Positions 20,161 to 31,924 of a DNA stretch of 64,000 nt are shown here, piece by piece (position 1 is the first letter of the stretch; each line of letters starts with the position of its first letter). A program made the translations under genes and the position numbers. Below the pieces are notes generated by a model. It made no database searches and was not told where the DNA came from. It saw nothing but the letters and a program-made list of their open reading frames with translations. Location: the NCBI RefSeq assembly GCF_045679555.1, contig NC_092094.1, positions 18,623,905 to 18,687,904 of the forward strand, written 5' to 3'. Source of the DNA: Salvelinus alpinus (taxonomy: Eukaryota; Chordata; Actinopteri; Salmoniformes; Salmonidae).

Positions 20161-20270
20161 TACTCAAGGTCCAAAAGGAATTTGGCTTCCGCTCTAGCCC
20201 GAAGACTCTTTTACAAGTAACAGTCACTGGCGAGGTCTGAAAACACTACCTGCCGCCCTAAAATGGAACA

Positions 20271-20341
20271 TGCATTGGCCGGGAATCGAACCCGGGCCTC
20301 CCGCGTGGCAGGCGAGAATTCTACCACTGAACCACCAATGC
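20271..20341 (-). tRNA. tRNA-Gly-GCC: tRNA-Gly (GCC), array copy 1
   Basis: 71-nt gene without encoded CCA. The acceptor stem GCATTGG pairs with CCAATGC, discriminator A. Anticodon loop CTGCCAC gives GCC, reading GGC/GGU glycine codons. A box TGGTTCAGTGG and B box GGTTCGATTCC are canonical pol III promoter elements. A TTTT terminator (aaaa at 20,260-20,263 on the + strand) lies 7 nt past the 3' end. No intron. The next copy is 1,287 bp away; flanking markers are T (62 bp 3') and G (8 bp 5'). Confidence 0.97.
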
Positions 20342-20534
20342 TTTGACAGAGATTTAGAGGGGGTTCCCGCTCTCAAACAATACGAGTCGATGGAGTGACT
20401 AAACGAAAGAGAAGAATACCACTATCAGGGAACAAGGAATTTCTCAAACTCCGTTGGGCCGTTTTACCCTTCAAACTTCTTCCTCCTCATTCCAGCCTAT
20501 GTTGCCAACTATGTTTCAGCGATCTGTCACTAAA

Positions 20535-20698
20535 GTTGCTAGATTCCATCTTACCCCCTCCCCTTGTGCTTCTCTGCCTCTGTGCGCCGTTACTGTAGCT
20601 TCTCCCACTCTCGTTTGCAGAATTTAGTGTGAAAAATGTTGCTAGATTCCATCTTACCCCCTCCCCTTGTGCTTCTCTGCCTGTGTGCGCAGTTGCTG
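20535..20698. repeat. Internal 60-bp direct duplication within each unit (type copy, unit 1)
   Basis: Two blocks beginning gttgctagattccatcttac at 20,535 and 20,638 (103 bp apart) match for about 60 bp with three differences (cctctgtgcgccgttac versus cctgtgtgcgcagttgc). The same pair is present in every unit, including the edge unit (19,323 and 19,426), so it arose before the array expanded. It sits at the junction between tRNA spacer and LINE slice. Confidence 0.85.
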
Positions 20699-20709
20699 TG
20701 ACTGTTGCA

Positions 20710-21448
20710 GGGACTGTGAAGAGACCTCTTGTGGCTTGTCTTGTGGGGTATGTATGCGTGTCCGAGCTGTGTGCTAGTAGTTTAGACAGACAGCTCGGTG
20801 CGTTCGACATGTCAATACCTCTCATAAATAAAACTAGTGACGAAGTCAATCTCTCCTCCACTTTCAGCCAGGAGAGATTGACATGCATATTATTAACATT
20901 AGCTCTCTGTGTACATCCAAGGGCCAGCCGTGCTGCCCTGTTCTGAGCCAATTGCAATTTTCCTAAGTCATTTTTGTGGCACCTGACCACACGACTGAAC
21001 AGTAGTTAAGGTGTGCGACAAAAATAGGACCTGTAGGACCTGCCTTGTTGATAGTGTTGTTAAGAAGGCAGAGCATCGCTTTATTATAGACAGACTTCTC
21101 CCCATCTTAGCTACTACTGCGTCAATATGTTTTGACTATGACAGTTTACAATCTAGGGTTACTCCAAGCAGTTTAGTCATCTCAACTTGCTCAATTTCCA
21201 CATGACTTATTACAAGATTTAGTTGAGGTTTAGGGTTTAGTGAGTGTTTTGCTCCAAATACAATGCTTTTAGTTTTATAAATATTTAGGGCTAACTTACT
21301 CCTTGCCACCCACTCTGAAACGAACTGCAGCTCTTTGTTGAGTGTTGCAGTCATTTCAGTCGCTGCAGTAGCTGACGTGTATAGTGTAGAGTCATCCGCA
21401 TACACATGGCTTTACTCAAAGTCAGTGGCATGTCGTTAGTAAAAATGT
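20710..21448 (-). pseudogene. LINE reverse-transcriptase piece captured in the tRNA unit (type copy, unit 1)
   Basis: The minus strand carries the RT active-site block VYADDSTLYTSATAATEM and EWVARSKLALNIYKTKSIVF (21,405-21,136). After a frame change come the C-terminal blocks KLQLAQNRAARLALGCTQ and NNMHVNLSWLKVEERLTSSL, ending at GLFTVP (about 20,990-20,715). Neither LINE end is present: it is an internal slice of a jockey-superfamily element I recognise as a common salmonid LINE. The slice lies downstream of, and on the same strand as, the neighbouring tRNA (copy n+1). YADD frames recur at 22,423, 23,710, 24,997, 26,284 and so on, one per unit to 62,966. In 1,320-bp units the C-terminal frame is further broken by the inserts. 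Confidence 0.85.
20845..20882. repeat. Perfect 13-bp inverted repeat (hairpin) in the 1,287-bp unit type
   Basis: gtcaatctctcct at 20,845-20,857 and its exact reverse complement aggagagattgac at 20,870-20,882, with a 12-base loop. It is present in all 1,287-bp units (for example at 58,781). In 1,320-bp units the left arm is replaced by agtcaatagtcaatactcc, so the hairpin is lost. Confidence 0.85.
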
Positions 21449-21557
21449 ACTCAAGGTCCAAAAGGAATTTGGCTTCCGCTCTAGCCCGAAGACTCTTTTA
21501 CAAGTAACAGTCACTGGCGAGGTCTGAAAACACTACCTGCCGCCCTAAAATGGAACA

Positions 21558-21628
21558 TGCATTGGCCGGGAATCGAACCCGGGCCTCCCGCGTGGCAGGC
21601 GAGAATTCTACCACTGAACCACCAATGC
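21558..21628 (-). tRNA. tRNA-Gly-GCC: tRNA-Gly (GCC), array copy 2
   Basis: Identical to copy 1 with the same TTTT stop. Next copy 1,287 bp on. Flank markers T/G. Confidence 0.97.
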
Positions 21629-22844
21629 TTTGACAGAGATTTAGAGGGGGTTCCCGCTCTCAAACAATACGAGTCGATGGAGTGACTAAACGAAAGAGAA
21701 GAATACCACTATCAGGGAACAAGGAATTTCTCAAACTCCGTTGGGCCGTTTTACCCTTCAAACTTCTTCCTCCTCATTCCAGCCTATGTTGCCAACTATG
21801 TTTCAGCGATCTGTCACTAAAGTTGCTAGATTCCATCTTACCCCCTCCCCTTGTGCTTCTCTGCCTCTGTGCGCCGTTACTGTAGCTTCTCCCACTCTCG
21901 TTTGCAGAATTTAGTGTGAAAAATGTTGCTAGATTCCATCTTACCCCCTCCCCTTGTGCTTCTCTGCCTGTGTGCGCAGTTGCTGTGACTGTTGCAGGGA
22001 CTGTGAAGAGACCTCTTGTGGCTTGTCTTGTGGGGTATGTATGCGTGTCCGAGCTGTGTGCTAGTAGTTTAGACAGACAGCTCGGTGCGTTCGACATGTC
22101 AATACCTCTCATAAATAAAACTAGTGACGAAGTCAATCTCTCCTCCACTTTCAGCCAGGAGAGATTGACATGCATATTATTAACATTAGCTCTCTGTGTA
22201 CATCCAAGGGCCAGCCGTGCTGCCCTGTTCTGAGCCAATTGCAATTTTCCTAAGTCATTTTTGTGGCACCTGACCACACGACTGAACAGTAGTTAAGGTG
22301 TGCGACAAAAATAGGACCTGTAGGACCTGCCTTGTTGATAGTGTTGTTAAGAAGGCAGAGCATCGCTTTATTATAGACAGACTTCTCCCCATCTTAGCTA
22401 CTACTGCGTCAATATGTTTTGACTATGACAGTTTACAATCTAGGGTTACTCCAAGCAGTTTAGTCATCTCAACTTGCTCAATTTCCACATGACTTATTAC
22501 AAGATTTAGTTGAGGTTTAGGGTTTAGTGAGTGTTTTGCTCCAAATACAATGCTTTTAGTTTTATAAATATTTAGGGCTAACTTACTCCTTGCCACCCAC
22601 TCTGAAACGAACTGCAGCTCTTTGTTGAGTGTTGCAGTCATTTCAGTCGCTGCAGTAGCTGACGTGTATAGTGTAGAGTCATCCGCATACACATGGCTTT
22701 ACTCAAAGTCAGTGGCATGTCGTTAGTAAAAATGTACTCAAGGTCCAAAAGGAATTTGGCTTCCGCTCTAGCCCGAAGACTCTTTTACAAGTAACAGTCA
22801 CTGGCGAGGTCTGAAAACACTACCTGCCGCCCTAAAATGGAACA

Positions 22845-22915
22845 TGCATTGGCCGGGAATCGAACCCGGGCCTCCCGCGTGGCAGGCGAGAATTCTACCA
22901 CTGAACCACCAATGC
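22845..22915 (-). tRNA. tRNA-Gly-GCC: tRNA-Gly (GCC), array copy 3
   Basis: Identical sequence; 1,287-bp unit; flank markers T/G. Confidence 0.97.
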
Positions 22916-24131
22916 TTTGACAGAGATTTAGAGGGGGTTCCCGCTCTCAAACAATACGAGTCGATGGAGTGACTAAACGAAAGAGAAGAATACCACTATC
23001 AGGGAACAAGGAATTTCTCAAACTCCGTTGGGCCGTTTTACCCTTCAAACTTCTTCCTCCTCATTCCAGCCTATGTTGCCAACTATGTTTCAGCGATCTG
23101 TCACTAAAGTTGCTAGATTCCATCTTACCCCCTCCCCTTGTGCTTCTCTGCCTCTGTGCGCCGTTACTGTAGCTTCTCCCACTCTCGTTTGCAGAATTTA
23201 GTGTGAAAAATGTTGCTAGATTCCATCTTACCCCCTCCCCTTGTGCTTCTCTGCCTGTGTGCGCAGTTGCTGTGACTGTTGCAGGGACTGTGAAGAGACC
23301 TCTTGTGGCTTGTCTTGTGGGGTATGTATGCGTGTCCGAGCTGTGTGCTAGTAGTTTAGACAGACAGCTCGGTGCGTTCGACATGTCAATACCTCTCATA
23401 AATAAAACTAGTGACGAAGTCAATCTCTCCTCCACTTTCAGCCAGGAGAGATTGACATGCATATTATTAACATTAGCTCTCTGTGTACATCCAAGGGCCA
23501 GCCGTGCTGCCCTGTTCTGAGCCAATTGCAATTTTCCTAAGTCATTTTTGTGGCACCTGACCACACGACTGAACAGTAGTTAAGGTGTGCGACAAAAATA
23601 GGACCTGTAGGACCTGCCTTGTTGATAGTGTTGTTAAGAAGGCAGAGCATCGCTTTATTATAGACAGACTTCTCCCCATCTTAGCTACTACTGCGTCAAT
23701 ATGTTTTGACTATGACAGTTTACAATCTAGGGTTACTCCAAGCAGTTTAGTCATCTCAACTTGCTCAATTTCCACATGACTTATTACAAGATTTAGTTGA
23801 GGTTTAGGGTTTAGTGAGTGTTTTGCTCCAAATACAATGCTTTTAGTTTTATAAATATTTAGGGCTAACTTACTCCTTGCCACCCACTCTGAAACGAACT
23901 GCAGCTCTTTGTTGAGTGTTGCAGTCATTTCAGTCGCTGCAGTAGCTGACGTGTATAGTGTAGAGTCATCCGCATACACATGGCTTTACTCAAAGTCAGT
24001 GGCATGTCGTTAGTAAAAATGTACTCAAGGTCCAAAAGGAATTTGGCTTCCGCTCTAGCCCGAAGACTCTTTTACAAGTAACAGTCACTGGCGAGGTCTG
24101 AAAACACTACCTGCCGCCCTAAAATGGAACA

Positions 24132-24202
24132 TGCATTGGCCGGGAATCGAACCCGGGCCTCCCGCGTGGCAGGCGAGAATTCTACCACTGAACCACCAAT
24201 GC
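24132..24202 (-). tRNA. tRNA-Gly-GCC: tRNA-Gly (GCC), array copy 4
   Basis: Identical sequence; 1,287-bp unit; flank markers T/G. Confidence 0.97.
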
Positions 24203-25418
24203 TTTGACAGAGATTTAGAGGGGGTTCCCGCTCTCAAACAATACGAGTCGATGGAGTGACTAAACGAAAGAGAAGAATACCACTATCAGGGAACAAGGAA
24301 TTTCTCAAACTCCGTTGGGCCGTTTTACCCTTCAAACTTCTTCCTCCTCATTCCAGCCTATGTTGCCAACTATGTTTCAGCGATCTGTCACTAAAGTTGC
24401 TAGATTCCATCTTACCCCCTCCCCTTGTGCTTCTCTGCCTCTGTGCGCCGTTACTGTAGCTTCTCCCACTCTCGTTTGCAGAATTTAGTGTGAAAAATGT
24501 TGCTAGATTCCATCTTACCCCCTCCCCTTGTGCTTCTCTGCCTGTGTGCGCAGTTGCTGTGACTGTTGCAGGGACTGTGAAGAGACCTCTTGTGGCTTGT
24601 CTTGTGGGGTATGTATGCGTGTCCGAGCTGTGTGCTAGTAGTTTAGACAGACAGCTCGGTGCGTTCGACATGTCAATACCTCTCATAAATAAAACTAGTG
24701 ACGAAGTCAATCTCTCCTCCACTTTCAGCCAGGAGAGATTGACATGCATATTATTAACATTAGCTCTCTGTGTACATCCAAGGGCCAGCCGTGCTGCCCT
24801 GTTCTGAGCCAATTGCAATTTTCCTAAGTCATTTTTGTGGCACCTGACCACACGACTGAACAGTAGTTAAGGTGTGCGACAAAAATAGGACCTGTAGGAC
24901 CTGCCTTGTTGATAGTGTTGTTAAGAAGGCAGAGCATCGCTTTATTATAGACAGACTTCTCCCCATCTTAGCTACTACTGCGTCAATATGTTTTGACTAT
25001 GACAGTTTACAATCTAGGGTTACTCCAAGCAGTTTAGTCATCTCAACTTGCTCAATTTCCACATGACTTATTACAAGATTTAGTTGAGGTTTAGGGTTTA
25101 GTGAGTGTTTTGCTCCAAATACAATGCTTTTAGTTTTATAAATATTTAGGGCTAACTTACTCCTTGCCACCCACTCTGAAACGAACTGCAGCTCTTTGTT
25201 GAGTGTTGCAGTCATTTCAGTCGCTGCAGTAGCTGACGTGTATAGTGTAGAGTCATCCGCATACACATGGCTTTACTCAAAGTCAGTGGCATGTCGTTAG
25301 TAAAAATGTACTCAAGGTCCAAAAGGAATTTGGCTTCCGCTCTAGCCCGAAGACTCTTTTACAAGTAACAGTCACTGGCGAGGTCTGAAAACACTACCTG
25401 CCGCCCTAAAATGGAACA

Positions 25419-25489
25419 TGCATTGGCCGGGAATCGAACCCGGGCCTCCCGCGTGGCAGGCGAGAATTCTACCACTGAACCACCAATGC
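25419..25489 (-). tRNA. tRNA-Gly-GCC: tRNA-Gly (GCC), array copy 5
   Basis: Identical sequence; 1,287-bp unit; flank markers T/G. Confidence 0.97.
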
Positions 25490-26705
25490 TTTGACAGAGA
25501 TTTAGAGGGGGTTCCCGCTCTCAAACAATACGAGTCGATGGAGTGACTAAACGAAAGAGAAGAATACCACTATCAGGGAACAAGGAATTTCTCAAACTCC
25601 GTTGGGCCGTTTTACCCTTCAAACTTCTTCCTCCTCATTCCAGCCTATGTTGCCAACTATGTTTCAGCGATCTGTCACTAAAGTTGCTAGATTCCATCTT
25701 ACCCCCTCCCCTTGTGCTTCTCTGCCTCTGTGCGCCGTTACTGTAGCTTCTCCCACTCTCGTTTGCAGAATTTAGTGTGAAAAATGTTGCTAGATTCCAT
25801 CTTACCCCCTCCCCTTGTGCTTCTCTGCCTGTGTGCGCAGTTGCTGTGACTGTTGCAGGGACTGTGAAGAGACCTCTTGTGGCTTGTCTTGTGGGGTATG
25901 TATGCGTGTCCGAGCTGTGTGCTAGTAGTTTAGACAGACAGCTCGGTGCGTTCGACATGTCAATACCTCTCATAAATAAAACTAGTGACGAAGTCAATCT
26001 CTCCTCCACTTTCAGCCAGGAGAGATTGACATGCATATTATTAACATTAGCTCTCTGTGTACATCCAAGGGCCAGCCGTGCTGCCCTGTTCTGAGCCAAT
26101 TGCAATTTTCCTAAGTCATTTTTGTGGCACCTGACCACACGACTGAACAGTAGTTAAGGTGTGCGACAAAAATAGGACCTGTAGGACCTGCCTTGTTGAT
26201 AGTGTTGTTAAGAAGGCAGAGCATCGCTTTATTATAGACAGACTTCTCCCCATCTTAGCTACTACTGCGTCAATATGTTTTGACTATGACAGTTTACAAT
26301 CTAGGGTTACTCCAAGCAGTTTAGTCATCTCAACTTGCTCAATTTCCACATGACTTATTACAAGATTTAGTTGAGGTTTAGGGTTTAGTGAGTGTTTTGC
26401 TCCAAATACAATGCTTTTAGTTTTATAAATATTTAGGGCTAACTTACTCCTTGCCACCCACTCTGAAACGAACTGCAGCTCTTTGTTGAGTGTTGCAGTC
26501 ATTTCAGTCGCTGCAGTAGCTGACGTGTATAGTGTAGAGTCATCCGCATACACATGGCTTTACTCAAAGTCAGTGGCATGTCGTTAGTAAAAATGTACTC
26601 AAGGTCCAAAAGGAATTTGGCTTCCGCTCTAGCCCGAAGACTCTTTTACAAGTAACAGTCACTGGCGAGGTCTGAAAACACTACCTGCCGCCCTAAAATG
26701 GAACA

Positions 26706-26776
26706 TGCATTGGCCGGGAATCGAACCCGGGCCTCCCGCGTGGCAGGCGAGAATTCTACCACTGAACCACCAATGC
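26706..26776 (-). tRNA. tRNA-Gly-GCC: tRNA-Gly (GCC), array copy 6
   Basis: Identical sequence; 1,287-bp unit; flank markers T/G. Confidence 0.97.
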
Positions 26777-27992
26777 TTTGACAGAGATTTAGAGGGGGTT
26801 CCCGCTCTCAAACAATACGAGTCGATGGAGTGACTAAACGAAAGAGAAGAATACCACTATCAGGGAACAAGGAATTTCTCAAACTCCGTTGGGCCGTTTT
26901 ACCCTTCAAACTTCTTCCTCCTCATTCCAGCCTATGTTGCCAACTATGTTTCAGCGATCTGTCACTAAAGTTGCTAGATTCCATCTTACCCCCTCCCCTT
27001 GTGCTTCTCTGCCTCTGTGCGCCGTTACTGTAGCTTCTCCCACTCTCGTTTGCAGAATTTAGTGTGAAAAATGTTGCTAGATTCCATCTTACCCCCTCCC
27101 CTTGTGCTTCTCTGCCTGTGTGCGCAGTTGCTGTGACTGTTGCAGGGACTGTGAAGAGACCTCTTGTGGCTTGTCTTGTGGGGTATGTATGCGTGTCCGA
27201 GCTGTGTGCTAGTAGTTTAGACAGACAGCTCGGTGCGTTCGACATGTCAATACCTCTCATAAATAAAACTAGTGACGAAGTCAATCTCTCCTCCACTTTC
27301 AGCCAGGAGAGATTGACATGCATATTATTAACATTAGCTCTCTGTGTACATCCAAGGGCCAGCCGTGCTGCCCTGTTCTGAGCCAATTGCAATTTTCCTA
27401 AGTCATTTTTGTGGCACCTGACCACACGACTGAACAGTAGTTAAGGTGTGCGACAAAAATAGGACCTGTAGGACCTGCCTTGTTGATAGTGTTGTTAAGA
27501 AGGCAGAGCATCGCTTTATTATAGACAGACTTCTCCCCATCTTAGCTACTACTGCGTCAATATGTTTTGACTATGACAGTTTACAATCTAGGGTTACTCC
27601 AAGCAGTTTAGTCATCTCAACTTGCTCAATTTCCACATGACTTATTACAAGATTTAGTTGAGGTTTAGGGTTTAGTGAGTGTTTTGCTCCAAATACAATG
27701 CTTTTAGTTTTATAAATATTTAGGGCTAACTTACTCCTTGCCACCCACTCTGAAACGAACTGCAGCTCTTTGTTGAGTGTTGCAGTCATTTCAGTCGCTG
27801 CAGTAGCTGACGTGTATAGTGTAGAGTCATCCGCATACACATGGCTTTACTCAAAGTCAGTGGCATGTCGTTAGTAAAAATGTACTCAAGGTCCAAAAGG
27901 AATTTGGCTTCCGCTCTAGCCCGAAGACTCTTTTACAAGTAACAGTCACTGGCGAGGTCTGAAAACACTACCTGCCGCCCTAAAATGGAACA

Positions 27993-28063
27993 TGCATTGG
28001 CCGGGAATCGAACCCGGGCCTCCCGCGTGGCAGGCGAGAATTCTACCACTGAACCACCAATGC
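27993..28063 (-). tRNA. tRNA-Gly-GCC: tRNA-Gly (GCC), array copy 7
   Basis: Identical sequence; 1,287-bp unit; flank markers T/G. Confidence 0.97.
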
Positions 28064-29279
28064 TTTGACAGAGATTTAGAGGGGGTTCCCGCTCTCAAAC
28101 AATACGAGTCGATGGAGTGACTAAACGAAAGAGAAGAATACCACTATCAGGGAACAAGGAATTTCTCAAACTCCGTTGGGCCGTTTTACCCTTCAAACTT
28201 CTTCCTCCTCATTCCAGCCTATGTTGCCAACTATGTTTCAGCGATCTGTCACTAAAGTTGCTAGATTCCATCTTACCCCCTCCCCTTGTGCTTCTCTGCC
28301 TCTGTGCGCCGTTACTGTAGCTTCTCCCACTCTCGTTTGCAGAATTTAGTGTGAAAAATGTTGCTAGATTCCATCTTACCCCCTCCCCTTGTGCTTCTCT
28401 GCCTGTGTGCGCAGTTGCTGTGACTGTTGCAGGGACTGTGAAGAGACCTCTTGTGGCTTGTCTTGTGGGGTATGTATGCGTGTCCGAGCTGTGTGCTAGT
28501 AGTTTAGACAGACAGCTCGGTGCGTTCGACATGTCAATACCTCTCATAAATAAAACTAGTGACGAAGTCAATCTCTCCTCCACTTTCAGCCAGGAGAGAT
28601 TGACATGCATATTATTAACATTAGCTCTCTGTGTACATCCAAGGGCCAGCCGTGCTGCCCTGTTCTGAGCCAATTGCAATTTTCCTAAGTCATTTTTGTG
28701 GCACCTGACCACACGACTGAACAGTAGTTAAGGTGTGCGACAAAAATAGGACCTGTAGGACCTGCCTTGTTGATAGTGTTGTTAAGAAGGCAGAGCATCG
28801 CTTTATTATAGACAGACTTCTCCCCATCTTAGCTACTACTGCGTCAATATGTTTTGACTATGACAGTTTACAATCTAGGGTTACTCCAAGCAGTTTAGTC
28901 ATCTCAACTTGCTCAATTTCCACATGACTTATTACAAGATTTAGTTGAGGTTTAGGGTTTAGTGAGTGTTTTGCTCCAAATACAATGCTTTTAGTTTTAT
29001 AAATATTTAGGGCTAACTTACTCCTTGCCACCCACTCTGAAACGAACTGCAGCTCTTTGTTGAGTGTTGCAGTCATTTCAGTCGCTGCAGTAGCTGACGT
29101 GTATAGTGTAGAGTCATCCGCATACACATGGCTTTACTCAAAGTCAGTGGCATGTCGTTAGTAAAAATGTACTCAAGGTCCAAAAGGAATTTGGCTTCCG
29201 CTCTAGCCCGAAGACTCTTTTACAAGTAACAGTCACTGGCGAGGTCTGAAAACACTACCTGCCGCCCTAAAATGGAACA

Positions 29280-29350
29280 TGCATTGGCCGGGAATCGAAC
29301 CCGGGCCTCCCGCGTGGCAGGCGAGAATTCTACCACTGAACCACCAATGC
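29280..29350 (-). tRNA. tRNA-Gly-GCC: tRNA-Gly (GCC), array copy 8
   Basis: Identical sequence; 1,287-bp unit; flank markers T/G. Confidence 0.97.
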
Positions 29351-30566
29351 TTTGACAGAGATTTAGAGGGGGTTCCCGCTCTCAAACAATACGAGTCGAT
29401 GGAGTGACTAAACGAAAGAGAAGAATACCACTATCAGGGAACAAGGAATTTCTCAAACTCCGTTGGGCCGTTTTACCCTTCAAACTTCTTCCTCCTCATT
29501 CCAGCCTATGTTGCCAACTATGTTTCAGCGATCTGTCACTAAAGTTGCTAGATTCCATCTTACCCCCTCCCCTTGTGCTTCTCTGCCTCTGTGCGCCGTT
29601 ACTGTAGCTTCTCCCACTCTCGTTTGCAGAATTTAGTGTGAAAAATGTTGCTAGATTCCATCTTACCCCCTCCCCTTGTGCTTCTCTGCCTGTGTGCGCA
29701 GTTGCTGTGACTGTTGCAGGGACTGTGAAGAGACCTCTTGTGGCTTGTCTTGTGGGGTATGTATGCGTGTCCGAGCTGTGTGCTAGTAGTTTAGACAGAC
29801 AGCTCGGTGCGTTCGACATGTCAATACCTCTCATAAATAAAACTAGTGACGAAGTCAATCTCTCCTCCACTTTCAGCCAGGAGAGATTGACATGCATATT
29901 ATTAACATTAGCTCTCTGTGTACATCCAAGGGCCAGCCGTGCTGCCCTGTTCTGAGCCAATTGCAATTTTCCTAAGTCATTTTTGTGGCACCTGACCACA
30001 CGACTGAACAGTAGTTAAGGTGTGCGACAAAAATAGGACCTGTAGGACCTGCCTTGTTGATAGTGTTGTTAAGAAGGCAGAGCATCGCTTTATTATAGAC
30101 AGACTTCTCCCCATCTTAGCTACTACTGCGTCAATATGTTTTGACTATGACAGTTTACAATCTAGGGTTACTCCAAGCAGTTTAGTCATCTCAACTTGCT
30201 CAATTTCCACATGACTTATTACAAGATTTAGTTGAGGTTTAGGGTTTAGTGAGTGTTTTGCTCCAAATACAATGCTTTTAGTTTTATAAATATTTAGGGC
30301 TAACTTACTCCTTGCCACCCACTCTGAAACGAACTGCAGCTCTTTGTTGAGTGTTGCAGTCATTTCAGTCGCTGCAGTAGCTGACGTGTATAGTGTAGAG
30401 TCATCCGCATACACATGGCTTTACTCAAAGTCAGTGGCATGTCGTTAGTAAAAATGTACTCAAGGTCCAAAAGGAATTTGGCTTCCGCTCTAGCCCGAAG
30501 ACTCTTTTACAAGTAACAGTCACTGGCGAGGTCTGAAAACACTACCTGCCGCCCTAAAATGGAACA

Positions 30567-30637
30567 TGCATTGGCCGGGAATCGAACCCGGGCCTCCCGC
30601 GTGGCAGGCGAGAATTCTACCACTGAACCACCAATGC
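30567..30637 (-). tRNA. tRNA-Gly-GCC: tRNA-Gly (GCC), array copy 9
   Basis: Identical sequence; 1,287-bp unit; flank markers T/G. Confidence 0.97.
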
Positions 30638-31853
30638 TTTGACAGAGATTTAGAGGGGGTTCCCGCTCTCAAACAATACGAGTCGATGGAGTGACTAAAC
30701 GAAAGAGAAGAATACCACTATCAGGGAACAAGGAATTTCTCAAACTCCGTTGGGCCGTTTTACCCTTCAAACTTCTTCCTCCTCATTCCAGCCTATGTTG
30801 CCAACTATGTTTCAGCGATCTGTCACTAAAGTTGCTAGATTCCATCTTACCCCCTCCCCTTGTGCTTCTCTGCCTCTGTGCGCCGTTACTGTAGCTTCTC
30901 CCACTCTCGTTTGCAGAATTTAGTGTGAAAAATGTTGCTAGATTCCATCTTACCCCCTCCCCTTGTGCTTCTCTGCCTGTGTGCGCAGTTGCTGTGACTG
31001 TTGCAGGGACTGTGAAGAGACCTCTTGTGGCTTGTCTTGTGGGGTATGTATGCGTGTCCGAGCTGTGTGCTAGTAGTTTAGACAGACAGCTCGGTGCGTT
31101 CGACATGTCAATACCTCTCATAAATAAAACTAGTGACGAAGTCAATCTCTCCTCCACTTTCAGCCAGGAGAGATTGACATGCATATTATTAACATTAGCT
31201 CTCTGTGTACATCCAAGGGCCAGCCGTGCTGCCCTGTTCTGAGCCAATTGCAATTTTCCTAAGTCATTTTTGTGGCACCTGACCACACGACTGAACAGTA
31301 GTTAAGGTGTGCGACAAAAATAGGACCTGTAGGACCTGCCTTGTTGATAGTGTTGTTAAGAAGGCAGAGCATCGCTTTATTATAGACAGACTTCTCCCCA
31401 TCTTAGCTACTACTGCGTCAATATGTTTTGACTATGACAGTTTACAATCTAGGGTTACTCCAAGCAGTTTAGTCATCTCAACTTGCTCAATTTCCACATG
31501 ACTTATTACAAGATTTAGTTGAGGTTTAGGGTTTAGTGAGTGTTTTGCTCCAAATACAATGCTTTTAGTTTTATAAATATTTAGGGCTAACTTACTCCTT
31601 GCCACCCACTCTGAAACGAACTGCAGCTCTTTGTTGAGTGTTGCAGTCATTTCAGTCGCTGCAGTAGCTGACGTGTATAGTGTAGAGTCATCCGCATACA
31701 CATGGCTTTACTCAAAGTCAGTGGCATGTCGTTAGTAAAAATGTACTCAAGGTCCAAAAGGAATTTGGCTTCCGCTCTAGCCCGAAGACTCTTTTACAAG
31801 TAACAGTCACTGGCGAGGTCTGAAAACACTACCTGCCGCCCTAAAATGGAACA

Positions 31854-31924
31854 TGCATTGGCCGGGAATCGAACCCGGGCCTCCCGCGTGGCAGGCGAGA
31901 ATTCTACCACTGAACCACCAATGC
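31854..31924 (-). tRNA. tRNA-Gly-GCC: tRNA-Gly (GCC), array copy 10
   Basis: Identical sequence; 1,287-bp unit; flank markers T/G. Confidence 0.97.

Noticed and set aside
20629-20946. Repeated 105-codon + strand frame (MKNVARFHLTPSPCASLPVC) and the 64- and 67-codon + strand frames in every unit
   Set aside because: They lie antisense to LINE coding sequence or in the tRNA spacer, begin at non-ATG starts or short leaders, and the 105-codon frame is lost in all 1,320-bp units. Conservation is explained by array homogenisation.
20487-20990. 167-codon minus-strand frame as a genuine fused gene
   Set aside because: Its first part is the LINE C-terminal region. After GLFTVP it runs into tRNA-spacer sequence with low-complexity composition, so the rest is chance read-through.
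21229-21240. tttagggtttag in each unit as a telomere-like repeat
   Set aside because: Only about two units occur, and they lie within LINE coding sequence (antisense of LNPKPQLNL), so it is coincidental.
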